NCBI GenBank assembly: GCA_036526255.1
Contig: DATCYW010000013.1
Location: 62,001 to 126,000, forward strand
Reading direction: 5' to 3'
Source: Malonomonas sp036526255
Lineage (GTDB): Bacteria; Desulfobacterota; Desulfuromonadia; Desulfuromonadales; Geopsychrobacteraceae
DNA: 64,000 nucleotides
In this document: one piece after another, positions 8,094-16,061 of the stretch
Numbering within the stretch: the stretch's first letter is position 1
Layout of the letters: the number at the start of each line of letters is the position of its first letter
Notes under the pieces: generated by a model
What the model saw: the letters and a program-made list of their open reading frames with translations, nothing else
Databases searched by the model: none
Told to the model about the DNA's origin: nothing
Program-made: the position numbers and the translations under genes

Positions 8094-9158
8094 CTACTGC
8101 GGGATAAATGATTGCTGTTTCTCCATCTGCAGCACCAGCGCCGTCAGCAGTTTGATGCAGTTCTCCAGATCGGACAAGGCCAACACCTCGATCGGCGTAT
8201 GCATGTAGCGTAATGGCACTCCAACCAAAGCGGTGGCAACACCGCCTCGCGACAATTGCATCACGTTGGCATCGGTCCCGGTCGCGCGCGGCACGCCGAT
8301 AATCTGGACCGGAATCTTTTCTTTCTTGGCGGTGGCGATCAACAGGTCAAACAGGATCGGGTTGATATTGGCGCCGCGAGCGATCACCGGCCCCTTGCCG
8401 ACTTCGACCCTGCCTATCCCTTTGGCGTCAACATCGGGAGAGTCGGTGGCGTGCGACACCTCGACCGCAATCCCGACCTGCGGATTAACCCCGTAGACGC
8501 TGGTCGCGGCGCCGCGCAGGCCAACCTCTTCCTGCACTGTTGTCACAGAATAGAGTTCAGCGACTGCGCCACCGCTGGCTTTTACCTGCTTTAACACCTG
8601 GGTCACGATGAAAGCGCCCATCTTGTCGTCAAAAGAGCGCGAAGTCACCCGATCCCCCTGCAATCTTTCGAGACCGACCGCGAAGGTAACCGGATCACCG
8701 ATCTGCACCAACTTCTCCACTTCAGCGCGGCTGCTGCAGCCGATATCGATGTACTGATCCTTCAACTTGATGACCGTATCGCGGTCTTTTGCTTCGATCA
8801 GATGAATCGCTTTTTTTCCGATGACGCCATGGATCGGGCCTTTGGCTGTGTGAATATTGATCCGCTGCCCCGGCGAAAGGTGCGGATCAACCCCACCGAT
8901 GGCACCAAAGAAAATAAAGCCATTATCATCGACAAACTGCACCATAAAGCCGATTTCGTCACAGTGCCCGGCCAGCATAACCTTCGGGCCGCCCTGCCCC
9001 TGCAGATAAGCGATCTGATTGCCCATGACATCGGTTTCCAGCGAACTGGCAAGCCCATCCAGTTGACGCCGCACGACCCGCTGCGCAGGCTGCTCAAAAC
9101 CTGATGGGCTGGGGGTTTCTACAAGTTCCTTGAGAAATGCAAAATCGGTTTTCTTCAT
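8094..9158 (-). CDS. M42 family metallo-aminopeptidase
   Basis: Co-catalytic metal aminopeptidase (often mislabelled endoglucanase) that trims short peptides in the cytoplasm as large tetrahedral assemblies. 354 residues, the usual length. Visible family signatures: 'ETPSPSGFE' near the start, 'AGHCDEIGFMV' (metal-binding His and Asp/Glu), 'SRSFDDKMGAF' (bridging Asp), 'VQEEVGLRGA' (catalytic Glu and ligand), 'EVSHATDSPDVD' and 'MHTPIEV' (last His). Ribosome site AAGGGA is 5 bases before the ATG. It is the last gene of a leftward run miaB - PHP - M42 with gaps of 17 and 11 bases. Confidence 0.92.
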   Translation of the reverse strand: MKKTDFAFLKELVETPSPSGFEQPAQRVVRRQLDGLASSLETDVMGNQIAYLQGQGGPKVMLAGHCDEIGFMVQFVDDNGFIFFGAIGGVDPHLSPGQRINIHTAKGPIHGVIGKKAIHLIEAKDRDTVIKLKDQYIDIGCSSRAEVEKLVQIGDPVTFAVGLERLQGDRVTSRSFDDKMGAFIVTQVLKQVKASGGAVAELYSVTTVQEEVGLRGAATSVYGVNPQVGIAVEVSHATDSPDVDAKGIGRVEVGKGPVIARGANINPILFDLLIATAKKEKIPVQIIGVPRATGTDANVMQLSRGGVATALVGVPLRYMHTPIEVLALSDLENCIKLLTALVLQMEKQQSFIPQ

Positions 9159-9169
9159 TGTATCCCTTT

Positions 9170-9820
9170 TTAGCCCTTGGCCTTTTTGACGAGCGCTGCC
9201 GAATTCTGCCGCGCCAGTTGAAACTGCTCCTCGGTCATCCCGGCGCCGAGTGCGACCATCCGCAGCATGCTCAGGGAAACCAGATCGCCAGGGGCGTGGG
9301 CATCGTTGTCGATCACCAGCTTGGCGCCGTACTGCAGCGCAAGCTTGGCGACATGACCGTTGGTCAGCGAATGGCCCTTACGGGTGGTAATCTCCAGACA
9401 GACACCTTTTTCGGCGGCCAGCTGCACATCAGTCACTGAAATCAGGCCCGGATGCGAGAGGATATCGACCCCAGCGCTGATCGCCGCACGGTTGGTCCCT
9501 TCCATCACCGGCTCGACGATAGTTTCACCATGGACGACAATCAACTCGGCACCGTTGTCCCGTGCCATCTGCGCGGCATCAGCGATCATGGCCGGCGGCA
9601 CGTGGGTCAGCTCGACCCCGGCCAGAACCTGCATATTGTTGGCCGCCGCTATTCCATCCAGCACACCGACCAACTTGGAGAGCAGCCACTTGATGTTGCT
9701 CTGATCGGCATGATCGGTGATCGCAATGGCCTGATAACCGGCAACGGCAGCGCGCCGGACCAACTCGGCCGGCCCCAGTTCGCCATCACTGAAAAAAGTG
9801 TGCGTATGCAGATCGATCAT
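9170..9820 (-). CDS. PHP-domain phosphoesterase-like protein
   Basis: 216 residues with the trinuclear-metal PHP fold: motif I 'DLHTHTFFSDG', motif II 'AITDHAD', a His in 'VVHGET', 'HPGLIS' and the closing 'DNDAHAPGDL'. PHP proteins include histidinol phosphatase and nucleotide 3'-phosphatases; this length and order match a histidinol-phosphatase-like group of unknown substrate. The ATG at 9820 has AAGGAG five bases upstream; the longer frame with a TTG at 9841 overlaps the miaB stop and has no such site. Middle gene of the miaB operon. Confidence 0.85.
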   Translation of the reverse strand: MIDLHTHTFFSDGELGPAELVRRAAVAGYQAIAITDHADQSNIKWLLSKLVGVLDGIAAANNMQVLAGVELTHVPPAMIADAAQMARDNGAELIVVHGETIVEPVMEGTNRAAISAGVDILSHPGLISVTDVQLAAEKGVCLEITTRKGHSLTNGHVAKLALQYGAKLVIDNDAHAPGDLVSLSMLRMVALGAGMTEEQFQLARQNSAALVKKAKG

Positions 9821-9837
9821 GCGGTTCTCCTTTTCTG

Positions 9838-11157
9838 TCAAATCTGTTCACCCAGATTCGAGTTGCGGAACACTTTGACAATCCGTACAGAAACGATTTT
9901 ACCGACCAACTCGGCGCCACCAGCAAAGTTGACGATTCGGTTCCAAGTGGTACGGCCGAACATCTGACCATCCCCCTGCTTGCTCTCCCCTTCAACCAGC
10001 ACCGGCAGACAGCGGTCCAAATCTGACTGCCAGGCGGCTTCGCTGAGTCGGTTCTGCAATGCAACCAGCCGCTCAAAGCGCTGCTGCTTCTGCACGTTCG
10101 ATTGATCATCGGTTAATTCAGCGGCAGCAGTACCGGTGCGCGGCGAATAGAGAAAGGTAAAAGCATCGGCATAGCCCACCCGTTCAACCACATCGAGAGT
10201 TGCCTGAAAATCGGCCTCTGATTCACCGGGAAAACCGACAATGATATCGGTGGTTAAGCGGATTTCAGGACAGACCTGCTGCAGCCGATCGACCTTACGC
10301 AGATATTCGGCAGCAGTGTAGCCACGGTTCATCAGTTTGAGAATCCGATCGGAGCCGCTCTGAACTGGAAGATGGATATGTTTGCAGAGTTTATCCAATT
10401 CACCGAAACAATCGATCAGTTCGTCGGTCATATCCTTCGGGTGCGAGGTGGCAAAACGCAGCCGCTCAAGCCCTGCAACCGCGTTGAGTTTATGCAGCAG
10501 CTGCGCGAAGGAAACCTCATGCTCATCCTTAATGCCGTACGAATTGACGTTCTGTCCGAGCAGAGTCACTTCGCGAACACCCTGCGCCACCAGACTTTCG
10601 ACCTCTGCGACAATCTCGCCACTTGGACGGCTGACTTCACGACCGCGCACGTGCGGCACGATACAGTAAGAGCAGAAATTATCACACCCCTGCATAACGG
10701 TTACAAAGCGGGTGATATTATCCCGCACGCTGCGCTGCGGAAACAGGTTCAGGCGCGTCTCGCGATCAAGAAACTCTGTGGCGCTGCCGCGCTGGCGCTT
10801 CTCTTCGACCTGCTGTACCAACTCCGGCAAACGATGCACGTTGTGGGTGCCGAACACCAGATCGAGGTAGGAGATCTTTTCCAGCATCTTCTCCCCTTCC
10901 TGCTGGGCGACGCAGCCGCCGACACCGATAATCAATTCGGGGCGCAGATCCTTGATCGGCTTGAAACGGCCGAGGTGACCGTAAACCTTGCGCTCGGCCT
11001 TGTCGCGTACCGAACAGGTGTTGAGCAAAACCAGATCGGCCTTGTCAGCGGCATCGACCTGCGCGTAACCGATCCCTTCGAGCAGATCGACAATCCGTTC
11101 CGAGTCGACCACATTCATCTGACACCCGAATGTTTCCAGGTAAAAAGCTTTATTCAT
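9838..11157 (-). CDS. miaB: tRNA-i6A37 methylthiotransferase
   Basis: Radical-SAM enzyme adding the 2-methylthio group to N6-isopentenyladenosine 37 of tRNAs that read U-starting codons. 439 residues, normal length. N-terminal MTTase domain cysteines in 'TFGCQMN', 'LNTCSVRDKAE' and 'GGCVAQQEG' hold the auxiliary cluster. The radical-SAM cluster motif is 'GCDNFCSYCIVP' (CxxxCxxC). 'VRGREVSRP' and 'GQNVNSYG' are typical of MiaB. The C-terminal TRAM domain ends with 'IVSVRIVKVF'-like strands. First gene of the leftward miaB - PHP - M42 run. Confidence 0.96.
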   Translation of the reverse strand: MNKAFYLETFGCQMNVVDSERIVDLLEGIGYAQVDAADKADLVLLNTCSVRDKAERKVYGHLGRFKPIKDLRPELIIGVGGCVAQQEGEKMLEKISYLDLVFGTHNVHRLPELVQQVEEKRQRGSATEFLDRETRLNLFPQRSVRDNITRFVTVMQGCDNFCSYCIVPHVRGREVSRPSGEIVAEVESLVAQGVREVTLLGQNVNSYGIKDEHEVSFAQLLHKLNAVAGLERLRFATSHPKDMTDELIDCFGELDKLCKHIHLPVQSGSDRILKLMNRGYTAAEYLRKVDRLQQVCPEIRLTTDIIVGFPGESEADFQATLDVVERVGYADAFTFLYSPRTGTAAAELTDDQSNVQKQQRFERLVALQNRLSEAAWQSDLDRCLPVLVEGESKQGDGQMFGRTTWNRIVNFAGGAELVGKIVSVRIVKVFRNSNLGEQI

Positions 11158-11219
11158 TATGAATTTATTCCTGTAGCAAGCAAATTTCGGCGCATCTTAA
11201 CTGCTGGTTTCCGGGCAAG

Positions 11220-11747
11220 TCAAACAGAATCCCCGGCGGCTGAACTGCTCTCGCGCGATGAAAAATGCTGGGTCAGATTCTGCGGATATTCAAGGCAGGC
11301 AAAAACCAGTGGGGCTGCGTCGCCACGCAGGATTCGGATGCTGGCCAACTGCTCCCCGAAGCGTCTCTGTTGCCAGCCGGAGATGTCTGCTACGGGATAA
11401 CTGCTGATCCGTGGCTGTGGTTGACCATCACGCAAGAGAATCCGCTGGTCAGTCAACGCATAATAGATATTTTCCCAGCGCCAACGAGCCAGCAGCAGCT
11501 GCCCCGGTCCTATCATAAAGGTTCCTACGACCAACGGCACGGTCAACAGCAGCAGGATATTTTGATACTCACCGAACTCTTCGAGCTGCAGACCAAGCAT
11601 CATCCAGAAGCTGCAGGCAAAAAACAACGCCGTTCCGGCCGCCGCAAGTTTCCAGTTGCGAAACGTATAGCAGCGTGGTGCTGGCCGCCCCTGCCAGAGC
11701 AGCGTTTCACCTTCTGCCAGCGGCCACTGCCAGCTCAACCTGCTCAC
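11220..11747 (-). CDS. PH-like membrane protein, function unknown
   Basis: 175 residues. Two hydrophobic segments (about 32-52 and 62-85) follow an N-terminal 'EGETLLWQGRPAPR' that resembles the start of bacterial PH (YdbS/YdbT-like) domain proteins. 'YALTDQRILLRDG' is the characteristic strand of that domain ('..T..R.....G'). Its start overlaps the stop of the upstream M48 protease by four bases (ATGA type), so the two are translated together. The product is probably an inner-membrane accessory; no function can be given. Confidence 0.65.
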   Translation of the reverse strand: MSRLSWQWPLAEGETLLWQGRPAPRCYTFRNWKLAAAGTALFFACSFWMMLGLQLEEFGEYQNILLLLTVPLVVGTFMIGPGQLLLARWRWENIYYALTDQRILLRDGQPQPRISSYPVADISGWQQRRFGEQLASIRILRGDAAPLVFACLEYPQNLTQHFSSRESSSAAGDSV

Positions 11748-13039
11748 TGGCCGAGCTTCTGCAGGCGGGCCGCTGCAACCTGACCAAGTTTACTGCGCGG
11801 ATCTGACTTGGCGACGGCCTGATAAAGCTCACGTGCTTTGCCCAGATTACCGAGTGACTCCTCGGCTTCTGCGAGCAGAAAAGCTGACTGCAGCGTCGGC
11901 ATCAGCTTTAGCGAAGATTCCAGATGAGGGGCGGCCTTTTGGGCATCCTCATTCTTCAGATAAATATAGCCAAGCCCCATCTGTGACATAAAATAGCCAT
12001 CATCGACCTGAACGGCCTTGATCAGATAACGGCGGGCCGGAATCAGATCGTCCTTACGTAGATAAGCCATCCCCACTCCGCTCAGCAACAAGCCTTGGTC
12101 TGGAGCCAGCTGCATCGCCTTATGATAGGTTTCGATAGCGGTATCGAGCTGCTGTTTCGCTTCGAGCTGGCGCGCCTGATCGTAGAGAGCGTAGGCTTCC
12201 TGGGTTTTCAACAGCGGCGCGATCGCTCTTCGATAACTAGATTTTTCCAATCCGTAGTTCGATTTAGTGCCGGCGTAAGTTGACTGAACGTAATCTCGAT
12301 TCGCATCGAGCCGGTCCTTGGAGAAGGGGTGGCTGCGGAACATGCCACCCAGCCAGTCGGGGTTTGCGCCCCCTTCGATCTTGCGATAAAAGATCTCCTG
12401 CAGCTCGATTGCCCCTTGCGGTGCGTAACCGGACAGCACCATGTAGTCGATGCCAATACGATCCGACTCACTCTCCTGTTCACGACTGTAACTCTTGTCG
12501 ATCAGGTTGGCGGTCACCCCACCGAGCTGCGTAGCCAGATCACCATAACCGTAACCGCCGGCGATACCGCCGAGGATCGAAACCGTCGCACCGAGCAGGC
12601 TGCCACGCTGCATCCCCTGCACACTGTGGCGGGCGGTAACGTGGGCGACTTCATGCCCTAAAACCGCCGCCAGCTGCGCCTCGTTCTCCAGGTTAATCAA
12701 GAGGCCGCGCGAAATCGCGATAAATCCGCCCGGCAAGGCAAAGGCGTTGGGAGAAGAATCATTGACCACGCTGAAACTGTATTTCAGTTCTGGTCGATGA
12801 CTGCGCGCGGCAACCCGCTGCCCGACCTTATCTATATAGGCCGTTAGCGCTTTATCCGGATAGGTGCTTCCCATCGTCTGCAGCGCCTGTCCGTAAGCCT
12901 GCTGCCCCATTTTGATTTCTTCTTCGACCGGAATATCCATCAGCGCCAGTTCATTGCGGCCGGTCACCGGATTGATCGCGCAGCCCGCCAACATGAGCAG
13001 CATCAGTAGATATAAATAACATTTTCTCAGTTCAATCAC
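11744..13039 (-). CDS. M48 lipoprotein metalloprotease with TPRs (BepA-like)
   Basis: Periplasmic zinc protease for outer-membrane protein quality control, by analogy with BepA/YfgC. 431 residues from a GTG start. The N-terminus is a lipoprotein signal ('LLMLAGC', lipobox LAGC), followed by 'NPVTGRNELALM', typical of the family. The catalytic motif is 'LGHEVAHVTARH' (HExxH), with the third ligand Glu in 'EQESESDRIG'. Residues about 285-425 are tetratricopeptide repeats ('YHKAMQLAPDQGLLLSGVG', 'YLKNEDAQKAAPHLESSL'). Length and TPR tail match BepA more than the short LoiP group. Coupled to the PH-like membrane protein. Confidence 0.88.
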   Translation of the reverse strand: MIELRKCYLYLLMLLMLAGCAINPVTGRNELALMDIPVEEEIKMGQQAYGQALQTMGSTYPDKALTAYIDKVGQRVAARSHRPELKYSFSVVNDSSPNAFALPGGFIAISRGLLINLENEAQLAAVLGHEVAHVTARHSVQGMQRGSLLGATVSILGGIAGGYGYGDLATQLGGVTANLIDKSYSREQESESDRIGIDYMVLSGYAPQGAIELQEIFYRKIEGGANPDWLGGMFRSHPFSKDRLDANRDYVQSTYAGTKSNYGLEKSSYRRAIAPLLKTQEAYALYDQARQLEAKQQLDTAIETYHKAMQLAPDQGLLLSGVGMAYLRKDDLIPARRYLIKAVQVDDGYFMSQMGLGYIYLKNEDAQKAAPHLESSLKLMPTLQSAFLLAEAEESLGNLGKARELYQAVAKSDPRSKLGQVAAARLQKLGQ

Positions 13040-13083
13040 CTTCTTGCCCCCTGACAGTTAAGCGAATTTTTTGCGAATAGTGG

Positions 13084-13112
13084 TTGCTTACATCCTGAGC
13101 AAACACTATAAA
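13084..13112 (+). promoter_or_regulatory. Sigma-70 type promoter for the AMMECR1 gene
   Basis: TTGCTT, 17 bases, TATAAA. The -10 box overlaps an in-frame ATG at 13112, which rules that ATG out as the start and supports 13163. Confidence 0.6.
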
Positions 13113-13162
13113 TGAACTCTCTATCAGCTGACAACGTTTCCGCAATAAAACACGGAGTCTGG

Positions 13163-13708
13163 ATGCTTTCTGAAAATGAAACAAAAATACTGCTGTCCAT
13201 CGCCCGCGACAGTATCGTCAAACTGGTTCTGAAACAGAAATACAGTCCGGAACCCCGCGAAGAAAAAGCGCTGAATGAACGTTCCGGCTGCTTCGTAACT
13301 ATCAAGCAGGCTGGCGAATTACGCGGCTGTATCGGCAGCTTTCAAACGGAGCGGCCGCTGTTCCGCGAGGTCGCCGAAATGGCGGCAGCTTCGGCCAGCA
13401 AAGACCCGCGCTTTCATCCGATGGAAAAGACTGAACTGGAGAATTTCTCCCTTGAGATATCAGTCCTCTCGCCACTGCACAAGATTGAAGATATTGAAGA
13501 GATCGTGGTTGGCCGACACGGCATCTATCTGGAAAAGAATTTCAGTCGCGGCGTGCTGTTGCCACAGGTGGCATCCGAGCATAACTGGGACCGCACCACC
13601 TTTTTGCAACAGACCTGCCTGAAAGCCGGACTGCCGAAGAATGCCTGGCAGGCGGATGACACTGAGATTTACATTTTCAGCGCGCAAATCATTAAAGAAA
13701 AGAATTGA
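13163..13708 (+). CDS. AMMECR1-domain protein (AmmeMemoRadiSam protein A type)
   Basis: 181 residues, a single AMMECR1 domain. Recognisable parts: 'RSGCFVTIKQAGELRGCIGSF' region with the family hallmark 'LRGCIG', 'DPRFHPM', 'LEISVLSPL' and 'GVLLPQVASEHNWD'. The biochemical role of the family is not established; the protein often sits beside a Memo protein and a radical-SAM protein, neither of which is here. The ATG at 13163 has GGAG upstream; the ATG at 13112 lies inside the -10 box. The MTHFR-like gene follows after 6 bases, so the two are one transcript. Confidence 0.85.
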   Translation: MLSENETKILLSIARDSIVKLVLKQKYSPEPREEKALNERSGCFVTIKQAGELRGCIGSFQTERPLFREVAEMAAASASKDPRFHPMEKTELENFSLEISVLSPLHKIEDIEEIVVGRHGIYLEKNFSRGVLLPQVASEHNWDRTTFLQQTCLKAGLPKNAWQADDTEIYIFSAQIIKEKN

Positions 13709-13714
13709 ACCAAG

Positions 13715-14455
13715 ATGACAGAGATTTCGATTGAACTGGTGCCGCGCTCTGAAGCGTCGCTGCGCAAAGAACTAGAGCTGGTTCGCAGTCATTTTCCAAC
13801 CGTTGACCGTATCAACATCCCCGACATCCTGCGTTTCGACATGCGCAGTTGGCAGGGCTGTAAGATTGCCGGCGAAACCTTCAGCAAAACCATCCCCCAC
13901 CTGCGAGCCATCGATTTTGACCCTAATGCGCCCTTGCCGATCGCGCAAAGCCTGGCCGCAAAGAACATTGAGGCGGTACTGGTCATCACTGGCGATCTGC
14001 CGCAGGACATGGGACACAAGTGCTATCGGACCAACTGCCTGGAGATGATCCGCCGTCTCAAGCGCGAACTGCCCGCCCTCAAGGTCTACGCCGGACTCGA
14101 CCCTTACCGCAGCGGTATCAAAGAAGAGATCGACTACGTCCGAGCCAAGCTTGACGCTGGAGCAGACGCCTTTTTCAGCCAGCCGTTTTTCGATCTGCGC
14201 CTGATGGAGATCTACCAGAATTTCATGCGGGATTGTACGGTCTATTGGGGCGTTTCTCCGGTTCTGACCGAGAACAGTCAGAACTATTGGGAGAACAAGA
14301 ACAACGCCGTCTTCCCGCCCGATTTCAAACCAACCCTGGAATGGAATCGGCGATTCGCGAAACAGGCACTGGAGTTTGCCCGCAGTACCAATGACAACGT
14401 CTATTTCATGCCGATCAGGACCGACATTGCGGCCTATCTGGATGGCATCCTCTAG
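13715..14455 (+). CDS. Methylenetetrahydrofolate reductase-family protein (short)
   Basis: 246 residues, about 50 shorter than E. coli MetF (296). It keeps the FAD/TIM-barrel features: 'EAVLVITGDLPQD' (the 'GD-P' loop), 'VYAGLDP', 'KLDAGADAFFSQPFFD' (conserved Ala-Asp..Gln-Pro-Phe/Tyr-Phe) and a C-terminal barrel helix. The N-terminal strand 'ISIELVP' replaces the usual 'SFEFFPP'. It would reduce 5,10-methylene-THF to 5-methyl-THF, the methyl donor for MetH, encoded 1.6 kb away on the other strand. A related non-MetF folate or C1 enzyme is possible. Co-transcribed with the AMMECR1 gene. Confidence 0.78.
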   Translation: MTEISIELVPRSEASLRKELELVRSHFPTVDRINIPDILRFDMRSWQGCKIAGETFSKTIPHLRAIDFDPNAPLPIAQSLAAKNIEAVLVITGDLPQDMGHKCYRTNCLEMIRRLKRELPALKVYAGLDPYRSGIKEEIDYVRAKLDAGADAFFSQPFFDLRLMEIYQNFMRDCTVYWGVSPVLTENSQNYWENKNNAVFPPDFKPTLEWNRRFAKQALEFARSTNDNVYFMPIRTDIAAYLDGIL

Positions 14456-14495
14456 TCCGCAAACAAGCTTGTCGCTGGGTAAAGTTGCCGCACAA

Positions 14496-14708
14496 TCACC
14501 CCTGCCACAAGGTCCAGGCCAGATCGTTCTTGTCAGTACTCTGGGTAAATTTCGCCAGACAGGACTGACACTGGTAATCCTGCTCCTCGAAGCCGCGGGG
14601 TTTTCGCCCTGAGAAAATCCTGCGCTCATTGACTTCAAGCAAATGCTCATGTGGTTTGCTGTTGCGTGATTTCTTGGACTGCGCTTCGCACTGATCACAT
14701 ATCTTCAT
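14496..14708 (-). CDS. Small zinc-ribbon protein, unknown
   Basis: 70 residues starting at ATG 14708 behind GAGGG. Two CxxC knuckles: 'ICDQCEA' near the N-terminus and 'YQCQSCLAKF' near residue 46, separated by a basic stretch ('SGRKPRGFEEQD'). The spacing fits a single zinc ribbon. Ends in Trp-rich 'LAWTLWQG'. Family not recognised; possibly a nucleic-acid or protein adaptor. Convergent with the MTHFR-like gene. Confidence 0.6.
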   Translation of the reverse strand: MKICDQCEAQSKKSRNSKPHEHLLEVNERRIFSGRKPRGFEEQDYQCQSCLAKFTQSTDKNDLAWTLWQG

Positions 14709-14776
14709 CAAAATAATTCCCTCAGCCTCCAAACATTGAACAAACGTGTAAAGAAAAGAACCACCAATTCAAGTGG

Positions 14777-15181
14777 TTATTTACAACGCATCGTTTTCAA
14801 ACCGTTCTCAAAAAGAATTTCTATCTTTTGCGCACCGACCACCCGCTGTACAAGACCAAGGCCGAAGCTCGGATGGCTTATCAGGGCATTGACTTTGTAC
14901 GCAGCCGTCATGGAATAGTCTAGCGCCTTAGCGCTATCCATGTTCGGCCGCCGAAGTTCCCACTCTTTGCAATCGGTTGATTTAGCTCTGGTGGCTGGTC
15001 GGACTGCAGCTTTTTTAGCGACTGAAGGCGACCGAAACTTGTGTTGACGGCTGCAAATATTGCATTGCACTTTGACCGGTCCATCATCATCAAAGGTGAC
15101 GATGACGTGCTCATTATTCTGACGACATTTAGTACAACGGGCTTCAATCGCATCACCGACTGAAAGTTTAGAGCTTTGCAT
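14777..15181 (-). CDS. Zinc-ribbon protein with 'HPSFG' C-terminal domain
   Basis: 134 residues from ATG 15181 (ribosome site AAGGGAG). N-terminal zinc ribbon: 'RCTKCRQN' and 'VQCNICSRQH'. Then a basic Ala/Lys linker, and a C-terminal 'ISHPSFGLGLVQRVVGAQK' plus 'IEILFENGLKTMRCK', a small beta domain I associate with many deltaproteobacterial proteins (HPxFGxGxV..IxVLFxxGxKxL). A longer frame to 15292 is open, but it has no ribosome site. Function unknown; the domain pairing suggests a DNA- or RNA-associated role (inference). Confidence 0.65.
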   Translation of the reverse strand: MQSSKLSVGDAIEARCTKCRQNNEHVIVTFDDDGPVKVQCNICSRQHKFRSPSVAKKAAVRPATRAKSTDCKEWELRRPNMDSAKALDYSMTAAYKVNALISHPSFGLGLVQRVVGAQKIEILFENGLKTMRCK

Positions 15182-15435
15182 TAGATAACTCCCTTTCTTG
15201 GAGAAACCAAGGTACGACATATAAAAACCAGGGAGAGTGCTGGATTCTACGGGACAGGTGAACAATTGATTTGCCAGGAAAAACTGACTCATCCTGCTGT
15301 AAACTTCTTACCGTAAAGTCATCTCCATACGGTTTGAAGGGCGGTGGTCGCGTGCGAGAGTGGTGGCTAGGTGAGTGTAGCTTTTAAACAATACAGGTAT
15401 TTGCGATAAATAGATACCAAGCGGACCAAAGCAGA

Positions 15436-15887
15436 CTATCTGCTTGGAAATTTCTCCGCCTTGCACTTATCGCAGAGGCCGTGACTGAACTGGGCGTCGG
15501 AATGTTTTTCGATATAATTTTCCAGTCGAACCCAGGCGCCGCTATCATCACGGATCTCCTTACAATACATGCAGATCGGCAGGAGACCGCTTAACACGTT
15601 GATTTCCGAGAGCGCTTTCGTCAGCTGCTCATTTTTTCGGCTAATGCGAAGGTCCGTTCAGTCACTTTATTTTCCAGCGTTTGCGTCTGCTCGCGCAGCA
15701 GTGGCTGCAGAACACGGGTCCGGTTGTAGTTGACCTGCTCCTTTTCGTACATCGTGGCAAGACCGGCAATGATGTCGCGACCGAGGAACTGAAGCAGCCC
15801 ATAAGAAACCGCAAAGATAACGACAAAACAGACCGTGACCAGCGCAATGCTTTTTGTTTTAAGGTTCAGGGTTGTTTCTGCAGAAAA
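15436..15887 (-). pseudogene. Decayed sensor protein remnant (frameshift, no start)
   Basis: The minus strand encodes the first membrane segment of a sensor ('IALVTVCFVVIFAVSYGLLQ'), the start of its periplasmic part ('NYNRTRVLQPLLRE'), then directly a coiled coil ('TLENKVTERTFALAEK') and the C-terminal 'LSGLLPICMYCKEIRDD' and 'HGLCDKCKAEKF' tail. There is no ATG, GTG or TTG in frame before the membrane segment. The frame breaks at an A6 run (near 15637-15642): one more A would join the coil to the tail. The sensor domain between 'LLRE' and the coil is missing. It therefore looks like a gene with an internal deletion and a frameshift. It begins at the rubredoxin stop codon. Confidence 0.7.
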
Positions 15888-16046
15888 TCAATCCAGTGGA
15901 TCAAAATTATCGACGGTAGCGTAGCAGAGCGGGCAGACCCACCCTTGCGGCAAATCTTCAAATGCCACGCCCGGAGCGACCTTATTCATTGCGTCCCCCT
16001 CTTTCGGGTCGTAGATGTAACCACAGCAGGTACAGATATAGCGCAC
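15888..16046 (-). CDS. Rubredoxin (divergent, 52 residues)
   Basis: One-iron electron carrier. 52 residues from GTG 16046, with AAGGGAGG just upstream. Iron ligands Cys5 and Cys8 in 'YICTCCGYIYD', Cys38 and Cys41 in 'WVCPLCYA'. The core 'GVAFEDLPQGWVCPLC' is canonical. The Gly that normally follows the last Cys is Tyr and the following Lys is Val, so it is somewhat divergent. It starts 15 bases after the stop of the large MetH gene and must share its transcript. It is too short for most ORF cut-offs. Possible role: electron donor to the MetH reactivation reaction (inference). Confidence 0.88.
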   Translation of the reverse strand: MRYICTCCGYIYDPKEGDAMNKVAPGVAFEDLPQGWVCPLCYATVDNFDPLD

Positions 16047-16061
16047 AACGCCTCCCTTTTA

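Noticed and set aside
10372..11400. 342-codon open frame opposite miaB
   Set aside because: Antisense shadow of miaB; the real frame has all radical-SAM motifs, this one has no recognisable domain or ribosome site.
15426..15448. Hairpin AAGCAGA-CTA-TCTGCTT as a terminator
   Set aside because: No T run follows on either strand; it overlaps the stop codon of the decayed sensor and is probably incidental.
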